NCBI GenBank assembly: GCA_002415855.1
Contig: DIAS01000045.1
Span: forward strand, 8,983-17,587
Reading direction: 5' to 3'
DNA length: 8,605 bases
Origin: Bacteroidales bacterium UBA5072
GTDB taxonomy: Bacteria > Bacteroidota > Bacteroidia > Bacteroidales > UBA10428
The notes below the pieces were generated by a model, which was given only the letters and a program-made list of their open reading frames with translations, was not told the origin of the DNA and did not search any database. Below are positions 1-6,700 of this stretch, piece after piece. Every line of letters starts with the position of its first letter. The stretch's first letter is position 1. Position numbers and translations under genes: made by a program.

Positions 1-514
1 CCGGCACGTTAAGCGTGACTTTAAGAACAGAAGCTCCATGATCCGGTTCTTCTTTATTGACATTATAATCCAACCGGTTAACCTCAAACCCTCCTGCAAA
101 AACATTGTCCACAAAGGTAAACGGTAAGGTAATTTCTTTCTGTACTCCGTGAAAATCAAGAGTTCCCAAAGCCTCAAAACCATTTGCTGTTTTAGCAATT
201 GATTTAGACGTAAAGCGTATAACGGGATATTTGGCTGCATCGAGCCATTTATCGCTTTTGGCATGCGTATTCTTCATGCCATTGCCGGTATTAATAGACT
301 CAACATCAACAGTACAGTCAAATTTTGATGCAGCCAGGTTGTTTGGATCAAATTTAATCGTCCCTTTGAGACCCCTGAACTCTCCGGCAGGGTCTCCACC
401 ATCGAATTTCACAGAATAATTTTCACTGATTTTCCAATCAAGAGACTGGTAAAATGTGAAGGCAGATAAGGCAATAATGGTTATCGCCAGGGCAGGAAAC
501 ATTAACTTTTTCAT
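1..514 (-). CDS. YceI-like family exported protein (C-terminal end cut by window edge)
   Basis: The 171 visible codons start with a typical signal peptide: MKK, then a hydrophobic stretch at about residues 4-21. This is followed by a lipocalin-like YceI domain. Family hallmarks are the strand pattern around residues 35-75, the segment WLDAAKYPVIRFTSKSI (90-106) and FHGVQKEITLPF (121-132), which matches the conserved G-V-x-(K/R)-x-I/V-T-L-P-F stretch of YceI proteins. YceI proteins form a periplasmic or secreted beta-barrel that binds polyisoprenoid-type lipids; the ligand here is unknown. The reading frame is open to base 2 and ends in LKVTLNVP, so probably only a few residues are missing. 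The ATG at 512-514 is preceded by an A/T-rich leader without a Shine-Dalgarno sequence. The gene appears to be transcribed alone from the 515-704 gap. Family assignment is firm; the physiological role is not visible from sequence. Confidence 0.88.
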   Translation of the reverse strand, partial: MKKLMFPALAITIIALSAFTFYQSLDWKISENYSVKFDGGDPAGEFRGLKGTIKFDPNNLAASKFDCTVDVESINTGNGMKNTHAKSDKWLDAAKYPVIRFTSKSIAKTANGFEALGTLDFHGVQKEITLPFTFVDNVFAGGFEVNRLDYNVNKEEPDHGASVLKVTLNVP

Positions 515-704
515 TTATTTTAATTTAAGATTGACCATTGTATCTTGAGCCTGGAATTTCTATTCATTAATTAAGGTGTTAACACGTCACTTCCTGCATT
601 GTTTGAATCAAATTCATTTTTTTGAAGTTTTTAACATTGTTTAAGCATTTCAGAGAATGAGATCAAAATCTTCCGGGATCTAAGAATAATTCAAATTGTT
701 AATC

Positions 705-890
705 ATGAACAAAAAGTCTCATGCTGAAATAATGAAGAAAATTGGTCCTGCTGTACATTTTGAGACGACCCCCGTTCCGGGTGTTGGTAAACTTGTTAAT
801 ATAACTACGCCTGAAGGAAAATGTGTACGAGCGTGCGACCGCTGCGGCTGAAAAATATCCGGAAGAGGTCCTGCCCGTGGAAAATATATA
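705..890 (+). pseudogene. Possible frameshifted small gene remnant
   Basis: An ATG at 705 opens a 48-codon frame (MNKKSHAEIMKKIGPAVHFE...) that stops at 849-851. From about 805 a second frame shifted by one base becomes open and reads VYERATAAAEKYPEEVLPVEN, then IYHFEV. Both halves have protein-like composition: charged helices, few rare codons, and the phrase VPGVGKLVNITTPEGK in the first half. Out-of-frame sequence rarely looks like this, so I suspect one small protein of about 65 residues split by an indel near 815-825. The second frame stays open to 1017, but beyond 890 it lies antisense to the antiporter gene and is probably not meaningful. I do not recognise the family. Alternatives are a real 48-residue peptide, or chance open frames in an intergenic region. 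Confidence 0.3.
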
Positions 891-2102
891 TCACTTTGAA
901 GTTGCGGGTGTCACGTTCTTATTTAGTATTTTGATAAACGGGTTGGCCGTAAATCCATGCAATATGATGCTGAGCAGTATTGTGCAAACTGCCGTGAGGA
1001 TGATCGTTTCCTTATGAGGCAACCCGACATCAAAAATAATAATGGCAAAGACGATGCTTGCCAATCCGCGAGGTCCAAACCAGCTGACAAACAGTTTTTC
1101 TTTCCAGGAGAATCCGGAATTGATCAGTGACAGAATAACAGGGATCATCCGGATGAGCGTCAGACTCAGTAAAGCATATACAATGACCTCCCAGGTAAAA
1201 TGATGGAGATTGCTTGCCACCACAACCGAGCCAAAAATAATCCAGGTGAGCATGCTTAATGTATCCCCTGCACCCTCCGCTTCCTCTAAAAGATCATGTT
1301 TGTACTTTCGGTTTATCGCGCTATACAACAGTCCCCCGGAGAAACAGGCTATAAACCCGCTTCCGCCAGCAAGCTGCGCTGCTGTAAAACAAGTGAAGGC
1401 AAGTGCAATGACCACAACCGTTTTCCAGGACTTGGCTATCCCTGCATGGTTCTCAGAATATTGCACCAGTCTGTCAACAATAAATGTGCCTGCAAGTCCC
1501 ACCGCAAGACCGATACCGATCTCCTCAACAAAAAGGATCAAACCGGTAGGAAACTTGAGACCTTCTCCTGTACGTGCAGAAAATAGCTCGATCAAGAAGA
1601 ACAAGACAGGAACACAGATGCCGTCGTTCAATCCGCTTTCCACATTTAACGATTCCCGGATTCTGGCTGGTACTGTTTGGTTGGTAACAACTGCTTTCCC
1701 AAGTGCCGCATCAGTGGGTGCAAGCAAAGTGGCCAGAATTCCCAATTCAATCCATGAAAATCCTTTGAATAATGCAAACCCTGCCAGCACACCAAAAAGT
1801 ATGGTCAACGGAAGCCCTATCATCAGCAACCGGACAGGAATAGAGACATTTTTTATCAGCGCCCTTATATCCGTATTTGCGGCATCCGAAAACAACACCA
1901 GTGCCAGTGCCAGCTCAGCTATTATTCTGTAACCTTCAATTCCAACCTTTAAATTGACCAGATTTAGCACAAGTGGTCCAGTCACCAAACCAACAATAAT
2001 CGTTAGAAAAGGTCCGCTGATGATAGTTCTCTCTATTCGTTTCGCAAGCAAACTGTAAATGAGTATGAACGCAGCAAAGACCAAAACATTCTGATAAACC
2101 AT
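891..2102 (-). CDS. CPA1-family Na+/H+ (cation:proton) antiporter
   Basis: This 403-residue polytopic inner-membrane protein has about 11-12 hydrophobic segments. It would exchange cytoplasmic Na+ (or K+) for external protons, supporting pH and salt homeostasis. CPA1 signatures are visible: APTD at 128-131 and ESGLNDG at 155-161, whose Asn159-Asp160 pair is the ion-binding site of electroneutral CPA1/NhaP-type exchangers, and WFGPRGLASIVFA at 341-353 with the conserved arginine. There is no cytosolic C-terminal regulatory (TrkA-C or CNB) domain; the protein ends about 50 residues after the GPRG motif, so it is a minimal transporter. The start at 2100-2102 gives a first transmembrane segment right at the N-terminus, as expected. 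It lies 52 bp downstream of the lipoprotein gene on the same strand and may share its transcript. Family is clear; cation specificity (Na+ versus K+) cannot be read from sequence. Confidence 0.92.
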   Translation of the reverse strand: MVYQNVLVFAAFILIYSLLAKRIERTIISGPFLTIIVGLVTGPLVLNLVNLKVGIEGYRIIAELALALVLFSDAANTDIRALIKNVSIPVRLLMIGLPLTILFGVLAGFALFKGFSWIELGILATLLAPTDAALGKAVVTNQTVPARIRESLNVESGLNDGICVPVLFFLIELFSARTGEGLKFPTGLILFVEEIGIGLAVGLAGTFIVDRLVQYSENHAGIAKSWKTVVVIALAFTCFTAAQLAGGSGFIACFSGGLLYSAINRKYKHDLLEEAEGAGDTLSMLTWIIFGSVVVASNLHHFTWEVIVYALLSLTLIRMIPVILSLINSGFSWKEKLFVSWFGPRGLASIVFAIIIFDVGLPHKETIILTAVCTILLSIILHGFTANPFIKILNKNVTPATSK

Positions 2103-2154
2103 GATTTATCTGTTTTTAGTTAGTGCTTAAACCATAGCCGGCTAAGTAAGCTAC

Positions 2155-2790
2155 TCACTTCTTGGCCAGTCCCTTGCCTTCAAGATGCTTGATCACCATC
2201 GCGGAATATTCCTGAAACGTGGCTTCCAGATCGGTGGGATTTTTCGACTCGGACTGAAGTGACCATACCAGTTTATCGGAGGCAAGATCATATGCATTTG
2301 TTTCCAGGTAAAAGGTTTTGTCAACCGAATAATACCCCGGGGAGTATACAACCGGTTGATAGTAGTTGTAATAGCCGTAATAGTTCCCATAGTAACCGTA
2401 ATTCATCGGGTAATAAGCAGTTCCGGGATGATAGGATTCAACGGTTTTGGAATCGAGCAGGGCCAGCGTTAACACTGCATCACAACCGGTTTCCTTGATA
2501 GCTGCTGCCAACTGTTCCCTGGTGAATTTTTCAGAGAGCTCCATATTGGGCGGAAATACATCATTGCTCAAAACTACTTTGTATCCTCTTGAAACCAAGG
2601 CAGATCCCATTTCCGATTCAATAAAAAAGTTGTTTTCCCGGTTCGGTAAAAGGATGATAACAAAAATCTTTGAATAAGGCCCCATGGAGGCTGCTTCCGG
2701 ATCTGACCAGAAACCGATGACCTTTTGTGTTGGTCCGCATCCCGACAATACCGTTGCAATAAGCAGCAAGCTGAAAATCCTGAATTTCAT
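2155..2790 (-). CDS. Tyrosine-rich lipoprotein of unknown function
   Basis: The 211-residue protein has a lipoprotein signal peptide: MKFR, a hydrophobic core, then the lipobox LSGC with the lipidated cysteine at position 18. The mature part begins with a domain resembling the DUF4136/TolB-CsgG-like group of Bacteroidota lipoproteins: a strand-rich KIFVIILLP at 41-49, a helix, GYKVVLSNDVFP at 69-80, and GCDAVLTLALLD at 102-113. The segment 120-154 is dominated by Tyr, Gly and Asn, with 15 tyrosines in 35 residues. The C-terminal part returns to a family-like pattern (ETNAYDLASDKLVWSLQSES, 163-182). Lipidation suggests anchoring in an envelope membrane. The gene is first in a likely two-gene unit with the antiporter, 52 bp apart, which may hint at an envelope or ion-stress role; that link is inference. 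The family is assigned from memory of similar proteins, not a search. Confidence 0.72.
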   Translation of the reverse strand: MKFRIFSLLLIATVLSGCGPTQKVIGFWSDPEAASMGPYSKIFVIILLPNRENNFFIESEMGSALVSRGYKVVLSNDVFPPNMELSEKFTREQLAAAIKETGCDAVLTLALLDSKTVESYHPGTAYYPMNYGYYGNYYGYYNYYQPVVYSPGYYSVDKTFYLETNAYDLASDKLVWSLQSESKNPTDLEATFQEYSAMVIKHLEGKGLAKK

Positions 2791-2940
2791 TATGTAGTTA
2801 TTAGTGAATGATAATTACTCCGATTACATCTGGTAAAGAAAATGCAATAGTACAAAATAATTCGCTTACTTGAAATACATGGACTTGGTGACAGGCTGAA
2901 CCTTGTCGTAAGAAACCCGGCTAATTTAACCCGGATCGTT

Positions 2941-2968
2941 TTTGGTATTTCAGAAGATATTAACTTTA
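2941..2968 (+). promoter_or_regulatory. Candidate Bacteroidota promoter for the BASS-like gene
   Basis: TTTG at 2941-2944 and TAACTTTA at 2961-2968 (7 of 8 matches to TAnnTTTG) are separated by 16 bases, slightly shorter than usual for the TTTG/TAnnTTTG promoter type. The pair lies about 70 bases upstream of the ATG at 3038, inside the 247-bp gap between two divergent genes (2791-3037). I see no other strong element in this gap. Such matches are common in A/T-rich DNA. Confidence 0.3.
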
Positions 2969-3037
2969 AAACCCGGAATAAGATGAATCCAAAGTGTTCA
3001 ACATGAAAAGACCGGCACTTATTCAACAGAACTGTAA

Positions 3038-3928
3038 ATGAGCATTATTAACCGCTATTTTGGCGTTCTTCTTCTCCTCTCCTGCCTGACAGGCATGATA
3101 GTCCCCTCGGCCGGTGAGGCCACTTCCCTTATCGTAATGCTGTCCCTGGCTTTCATTATCTTTTGCTCTTTTTTTCAGATCAACTTTTCTGTAGAATCAC
3201 TCTTTTCCGATTTTCAGATTTCAATCCGGTTCTGGTTCTTCCGTTATCTTGCCATTCCCGTTGCCGTTTATTTTCTGTTCAGGTATATCAGCGGGTTTTA
3301 TGCAACTGTATTGCTGCTGTCCTTCCTCCTGCCTGCCGCCGTTTCATCACCGTCCTTCACGGCAATCTTCGGCGGAAGACCGGAATTATCACTTAAAATA
3401 TTGGTATACAGTAGTTTTCTTGCCGTTCTGACCATTCCTTTCATCATGCGATGGCTTCTGGGCTCATCCATCCATGTCCCCGCGGGGAAGATGCTGATGA
3501 CGCTTGTTTACACCATCATCATTCCTTTCATGGTTCACCTTCCTTTGCGGAAGATATCCATGGTGAAAAACATCACAGGACGTTATAATGCCTTATTCAC
3601 GCTGATCGGACTGTGTACAATATTTGTCGTGGTCACTGCGCGAAACAAACAGACCATTCTGGAAAATCCTGTCCTGGTTGGCATATATGCGGCAGAGGCC
3701 CTGGCACTTTATGGTATTCTTTACCTGGCAGGCTATTACCTGTTGCCGTCTGTCTCTGCCGGGGTTCGCAAGACATTCTCCATCAGCTCAGGGGCCAATA
3801 ACATCGGACTGGGGGTGACCATTACTGCTTTATTCTTTCCCGGACAGATGAACATCTTCTTCATTGTTTCTCAGCTGGCCTGGGTGGTAGCGCTGATACC
3901 ATTAAGGAAATTGCTGGTCAAAAAATGA
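3038..3928 (+). CDS. BASS-like (bile acid:sodium symporter superfamily) membrane protein
   Basis: This 296-residue integral membrane protein has about nine or ten hydrophobic segments and short loops. The layout fits the BASS/SBF transporter fold: a glycine/proline/serine-rich crossover LLPAAVSSPSFTAIFGG at 97-113 followed by a helix, and a second crossover-like SISSGANNIGLGVTITALFFP at about 248-268, comparable to the two discontinuous helices that bind Na+ and substrate in BASS proteins. Members carry organic anions such as bile acids, pantoate, pyruvate or glucosinolates, or arsenite in the related Acr3 group; I cannot tell the substrate. It stands alone, with a divergent lipoprotein gene upstream and convergent trmN6 downstream. 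No Shine-Dalgarno is visible; the start overlaps the stop of a 12-codon upstream frame (3003-3041). The alternative is another ten-helix inverted-repeat transporter family. Confidence 0.62.
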   Translation: MSIINRYFGVLLLLSCLTGMIVPSAGEATSLIVMLSLAFIIFCSFFQINFSVESLFSDFQISIRFWFFRYLAIPVAVYFLFRYISGFYATVLLLSFLLPAAVSSPSFTAIFGGRPELSLKILVYSSFLAVLTIPFIMRWLLGSSIHVPAGKMLMTLVYTIIIPFMVHLPLRKISMVKNITGRYNALFTLIGLCTIFVVVTARNKQTILENPVLVGIYAAEALALYGILYLAGYYLLPSVSAGVRKTFSISSGANNIGLGVTITALFFPGQMNIFFIVSQLAWVVALIPLRKLLVKK

Positions 3929-4042
3929 TTGCAGCCTTTCCTGCCAGGATCTGTTTTATTAAGCAATGAAATTTACTGCAATGATCCTCCTGATTTAAAT
4001 GCTGATGGCTGGATTGAACTGTATAGCCATGGCACTACAGCT

Positions 4043-4756
4043 TCAGAAATTGAGGTAATAATCTTTCGTCAGCTGCTTGTATTCTTTCGTAAAACCATTG
4101 TCCATATCCCTGATGGAAAGTTCCCCGCTGTCAGCAACACCATCCCTGGTCCTGTTAAAAACAACAAGGCAGCGTGTATATTCCCTGTCTGTTGCTGGTC
4201 TTACTCGTAAAAGCTTTGACAGGAAAAAACCGTGGAAACCGGCTGTATCTGCCACCTGATTTAATACACCTGCAGGAAATATCAGCGCAAGCATGCCATC
4301 CGGAGCCAATATTGCCGAAACATGGAGAAAAAGGCTCTCAATTCCAAGATTGTCATCATGTCTGGCCAGCGAGCGGGATTTTGCCGGTGGCTTAAGAGAG
4401 TTTCTGAAGTAAGGGGGATTTGAGATGATAAGATCATACCGGACCTGCGTGATACCTGCAAAATGCTGAAAAGCATCGTGATGGATGGTAATCCTTTGGT
4501 ACCAGGGACAGGCTGCAACATTTGCCCTTGCCTGGATGCAGGCCTGTTCATCAATTTCAACCGCATCAATGATGGCTTCCGAGCGTTGTGCCAGCATGAT
4601 GGCAATGAGCCCGGTCCCGGTACCAATATCGAGTATCCTGTTCGCGTTGGTAACGTTTGCCCAGGCCCCCAGCAGCACTCCATCAGTACCTACTTTCATC
4701 GCACATTTGTCGTGAAAGATGGTAAATTGCTTAAAAGCGAAATAGGTATTTGACAT
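4043..4756 (-). CDS. trmN6: tRNA1(Val) (adenine(37)-N6)-methyltransferase
   Basis: TrmN6 (YfiC) uses S-adenosylmethionine to methylate N6 of A37 next to the anticodon of tRNA-Val. The 237-residue product from the ATG at 4754-4756 begins MSNTYFAFKQFTIFHDK, which matches the family N-terminus, followed by the diagnostic MKVGTDGVLLGAWA at 20-33. SAM motif I is DIGTGTG at 43-49, an acidic ribose-binding residue lies in VEIDE at 66-70, and the N6-adenine signature NPPY is at 113-116. The reading frame stays open for 20 more codons upstream, to 4816, but those codons only translate the GC-rich inverted repeat at 4769-4804, so I reject that longer start. It converges with the BASS-like gene (114-bp gap) and diverges from the TIGR02757 gene. 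Length and motifs are complete. Confidence 0.9.
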   Translation of the reverse strand: MSNTYFAFKQFTIFHDKCAMKVGTDGVLLGAWANVTNANRILDIGTGTGLIAIMLAQRSEAIIDAVEIDEQACIQARANVAACPWYQRITIHHDAFQHFAGITQVRYDLIISNPPYFRNSLKPPAKSRSLARHDDNLGIESLFLHVSAILAPDGMLALIFPAGVLNQVADTAGFHGFFLSKLLRVRPATDREYTRCLVVFNRTRDGVADSGELSIRDMDNGFTKEYKQLTKDYYLNF

Positions 4757-4768
4757 AGGCTGATGATT

Positions 4769-4804
4769 ACACCCCGACGGGGTACCCCCACCCCGTCGGG
4801 GTGT
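4769..4804. repeat. Perfect 15-bp GC-rich inverted repeat, REP-like
   Basis: ACACCCCGACGGGGT (4769-4783) and its exact reverse complement (4790-4804) flank a 6-base loop, giving a very stable hairpin on either strand. Each arm also contains CCCCG-A-CGGGG, itself nearly palindromic, and GGGGTACCCC at 4779-4788 is another palindrome, so several alternative folds compete. It sits in the 86-bp gap between divergent trmN6 and the TIGR02757 gene, only 12 bases upstream of the trmN6 ATG. No T-run follows on either side, so it does not look like a terminator. It resembles a dispersed REP-type element; only one copy is seen here. Confidence 0.75.
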
Positions 4805-4822
4805 GATTCGGTACATTTTTGA

Positions 4823-4830
4823 TAAATTTG
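4823..4830 (+). promoter_or_regulatory. Bacteroidota -7 promoter element TAAATTTG
   Basis: TAAATTTG is a perfect match to the Bacteroidota -7 consensus TAnnTTTG. Transcription would begin about 6-8 bases downstream, near 4836, leaving only a few bases before the ATGs at 4843 and 4849, so the message would be leaderless or nearly so. No good TTTG -33 element is found at the usual distance; the nearest resemblance, TTCG at 4807-4810, is too close. Confidence 0.55.
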
Positions 4831-4842
4831 CCGTTTAAAGTT

Positions 4843-5619
4843 ATGTATATGACATCAGACTTGAAAAAACTTCATGAAATTCTTGATGAAAAGGTTGCTC
4901 AATATAACAATCCGGATTTTATTGAACTCGACCCCATTCAGATACCACATGCTTATGGCAAAAAAGAAGATATTGAAATATCGGGATTTCTATCAGCTAC
5001 TATTTCATGGGGTAATCGTACGTCTATTGTAAAAAATGCAAAACGAATGATGGCGTACATGGGAGATTCGCCTTATGACTTCATTCTCAACCATAAGGAA
5101 CACCATCTTAACAAACTTGATGGATTTGTGCATCGCACATTTAATTCAGACGATCTGTTGACATTCATCGCTGGTTTGAAACATTTGTATAAGGATAAAA
5201 ATGGACTGGAAGGCATTTTTATGGCATTTAAAACAAAGGAATCTCTACAGCCTGCAATTCATGAATTAAAGAAAGAATTTTTCTCTGTTCCACATCTGGC
5301 AAGATCCCGAAAACATTTACCTGATCCCATGAAAGATTCTGCTGCAAAAAGAATCAATATGTATCTGAGATGGATGATCCGTCAGGATAATGCCGGGGTA
5401 GATTTTGGTATCTGGAGAAAAATATCACCTTCCATCCTTTCATGTCCACTTGATGTTCATTCAGGGAAGATTGCACGCAAACTTGGTTTGCTTAATCGGC
5501 AACAGAATGATGCCAAAGCAGTGTCGGAGTTAGACTATACTTTACGAATACTGGATAAAGAGGATCCCGTCAAGTACGATTTTGCCTTGTTTGGGTTGGG
5601 AGTTTTTGAGGGTTATTAG
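4843..5619 (+). CDS. TIGR02757 (DUF2400) family protein
   Basis: The 258-residue soluble protein matches the TIGR02757 family, common in Bacteroidota. Conserved blocks are DPIQIPHAYGKKEDIEISGF (30-49), ATISWGN (52-58), HRTFNSDDLLTF (97-108), SAAKRINMYLRWMIR (166-180), PLDVHSGKIARKLGL (202-216) and KYDFALFGLG (244-253). The function is not established as far as I know. The C-terminal third (LDVHSGKIARKLGL, a spacer, then YDFALFGLG) resembles the region around the catalytic aspartate of HhH-GPD DNA glycosylases (VDTH...R...R), which would place Asp204 at the catalytic position; this is my inference, and no iron-sulfur cysteines follow. A TTG at 4819 extends the frame but overlaps the promoter, so I start at the ATG at 4843; the ATG at 4849 is equally possible. 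Base use is A/T-richer than in neighbouring trmN6. Confidence 0.87.
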   Translation: MYMTSDLKKLHEILDEKVAQYNNPDFIELDPIQIPHAYGKKEDIEISGFLSATISWGNRTSIVKNAKRMMAYMGDSPYDFILNHKEHHLNKLDGFVHRTFNSDDLLTFIAGLKHLYKDKNGLEGIFMAFKTKESLQPAIHELKKEFFSVPHLARSRKHLPDPMKDSAAKRINMYLRWMIRQDNAGVDFGIWRKISPSILSCPLDVHSGKIARKLGLLNRQQNDAKAVSELDYTLRILDKEDPVKYDFALFGLGVFEGY

Positions 5620-5715
5620 ACTGCAACCAGTGTGCACCTAAAATCTGGGCGCCGCTAAGCAGCTAAAAACAGCAGGCAACGATGCAGTTATAACGGCCTC
5701 ATCGGGGCGACCTGT

Positions 5716-6474
5716 TTATAGCACTCCCCGTTCCATGAGCTCATAAATCAGCTCAGCAACCGATTCCTTGCCTGACTTCTCCAGGATGTTCCTCCTGTGC
5801 GTATTGACTGTATGAGGACTGATAAACAACTTATTTCCTATCTCCTCGGTGCTCAATCCTGATTCAATAAGCTTCAATATCTCAAATTCTCTGTCTGAAA
5901 ATACATTACCTATCATCAGCATATCATCATCCGGAAACCTGAAACAGGAAAGATCCGTTCCTATGGAGTAATGGTATCCGTGTTTTATTTTTTTATGCCA
6001 ATCGATACGGGTATGGACCTTAAGGAAGAATACTGTGCTGTATGGAATTGAAGTATAATAAATGTATGCCTGAACAAGAATATCTGAATATCCTCCTGAA
6101 GGATTTCTGAACTTATAGTTAGTTGCCAGTAGGCCATATCCCTTCTTGGCAATAAATAGGTCCTGAGCCATCTTAATGATTTTTGACCTGCCAAGATTAA
6201 GTCTCTGGATATCATCATTATGTGCTGCTTCCATGAAATGATAAGGGGTGACATCCTCCGGCGCTATGCCGATCATCGCTTTACTTCGCCTGCTTGTAAA
6301 AAGGACCCTCATCTGAATTATGTCGGCGATATAGAAAAACTGATCATGATCCTCCATCATCTCCTCGAGCTCTAAAATCAGCGGATCATTCAGGTCTATT
6401 CCCTGAAAACCGGAGGGTGTATAAGCTTCTATAAACCTGAAAAACAGGCTGTAGTCTTCATTCATGGATTTCAT
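5716..6474 (-). CDS. PAS-like/LuxR-type (GerE HTH) transcriptional regulator
   Basis: The 252-residue protein has an N-terminal sensor-like region and a C-terminal LuxR/GerE helix-turn-helix. The HTH spans about 191-250: FSDREFEILKLIESGLSTEE, then IGNKLFISPHTVNTHRRNIL, with the recognition helix around SPHTVNTHRRNI (219-230). Residues about 37-160 look like a PAS fold (YIADIIQMRVLFTSRRSKAMIG, then a helical middle, then GYSDILVQAYIYYTS and VFFLKVHTRIDWH). No response-regulator receiver domain with a phosphorylatable aspartate is present, so a bound ligand or partner protein rather than phosphorylation may control it. It is transcribed away from the DszB-like gene across a 226-bp gap with two perfect dyads, suggesting a local regulator. 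AGGAAGG lies 7 bases before the ATG, a possible Shine-Dalgarno unusual for this window. An alternative start is Met4 at 6463-6465. It converges with the TIGR02757 gene; no convincing terminator is seen in 5620-5715. Confidence 0.85.
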   Translation of the reverse strand: MKSMNEDYSLFFRFIEAYTPSGFQGIDLNDPLILELEEMMEDHDQFFYIADIIQMRVLFTSRRSKAMIGIAPEDVTPYHFMEAAHNDDIQRLNLGRSKIIKMAQDLFIAKKGYGLLATNYKFRNPSGGYSDILVQAYIYYTSIPYSTVFFLKVHTRIDWHKKIKHGYHYSIGTDLSCFRFPDDDMLMIGNVFSDREFEILKLIESGLSTEEIGNKLFISPHTVNTHRRNILEKSGKESVAELIYELMERGVL

Positions 6475-6546
6475 GGGCCAACCTTCCTAAACAAATAAAA
6501 TAGTCCTGCCATTAGTTCACCTGTAATTGCACTGTTATACCCCTTA

Positions 6547-6563
6547 TTGAGATGCGATCTCAA
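6547..6563. promoter_or_regulatory. Candidate operator dyad 1
   Basis: TTGAGAT-GCG-ATCTCAA is a perfect 7-bp inverted repeat with a 3-base centre. It lies in the intergenic region between the divergent LuxR-type regulator and the DszB-like gene, 73 bases from the regulator start and about 138 bases from the DszB-like start. Its size and symmetry fit a dimeric regulator binding site. Confidence 0.4.
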
Positions 6564-6572
6564 ATATGTAAA

Positions 6573-6592
6573 AATACTCATTATCGAGTATT
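6573..6592. promoter_or_regulatory. Candidate operator dyad 2
   Basis: AATACTC-ATTATC-GAGTATT is a perfect 7-bp inverted repeat with a 6-base centre, 20 bp overall, the size of a classical lux-box-type site. It lies nine bases from dyad 1. Together they are the only strong symmetry in 6475-6700. Binding by the adjacent LuxR-type protein is inference from position. Confidence 0.42.
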
Positions 6593-6700
6593 GTCTACTC
6601 TTCTTCTTAGACCTAACTTTATTCTTTCAGAATTTTGATCCTTTCAGGAGTATTAACCACGAAACTATCGATTTATTATACATTATAAAATTGCAAGATT

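Noticed and set aside
567..585. Palindromes TTAATTAA and GTGTTAACAC upstream of the YceI-like gene
   Set aside because: They are short and A/T-rich. They could be an operator, but there is no associated regulator and no consistent promoter placement.
1210..1932. 240-codon plus-strand open frame
   Set aside because: It is the antisense shadow of the antiporter gene. The sequence is Ser/Pro/Thr/Ala-rich with no domain pattern, while the opposite strand carries clear CPA1 motifs.
2790..3026. 78-codon minus-strand frame in the divergent intergenic region
   Set aside because: Its composition is not protein-like, no leader is visible, and it ends over the lipoprotein start. It is more likely non-coding promoter DNA.
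3928..3988. Interleaved inverted repeats ATTGCAG/CTGCAAT and AGGATC/GATCCT, a pseudoknot-like order
   Set aside because: The arms are only 6-7 bp with long loops and sit between convergent genes with no T-run. Chance is the simpler explanation.
3929..4210. 93-codon plus-strand frame after the BASS-like gene
   Set aside because: Most of it lies antisense to trmN6, and it has no recognisable domain or plausible start context.
4757..4816. Longer trmN6 start adding 20 residues
   Set aside because: The extra codons translate the GC-rich inverted repeat and have no family counterpart, while the ATG at 4754-4756 gives the typical TrmN6 N-terminus.
5620..5715. Search for a terminator between the convergent TIGR02757 and LuxR-type genes
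   Set aside because: There are only weak GCT/AGC-type pairings around a short A-run (5663-5680), and no stable stem with a T-run.
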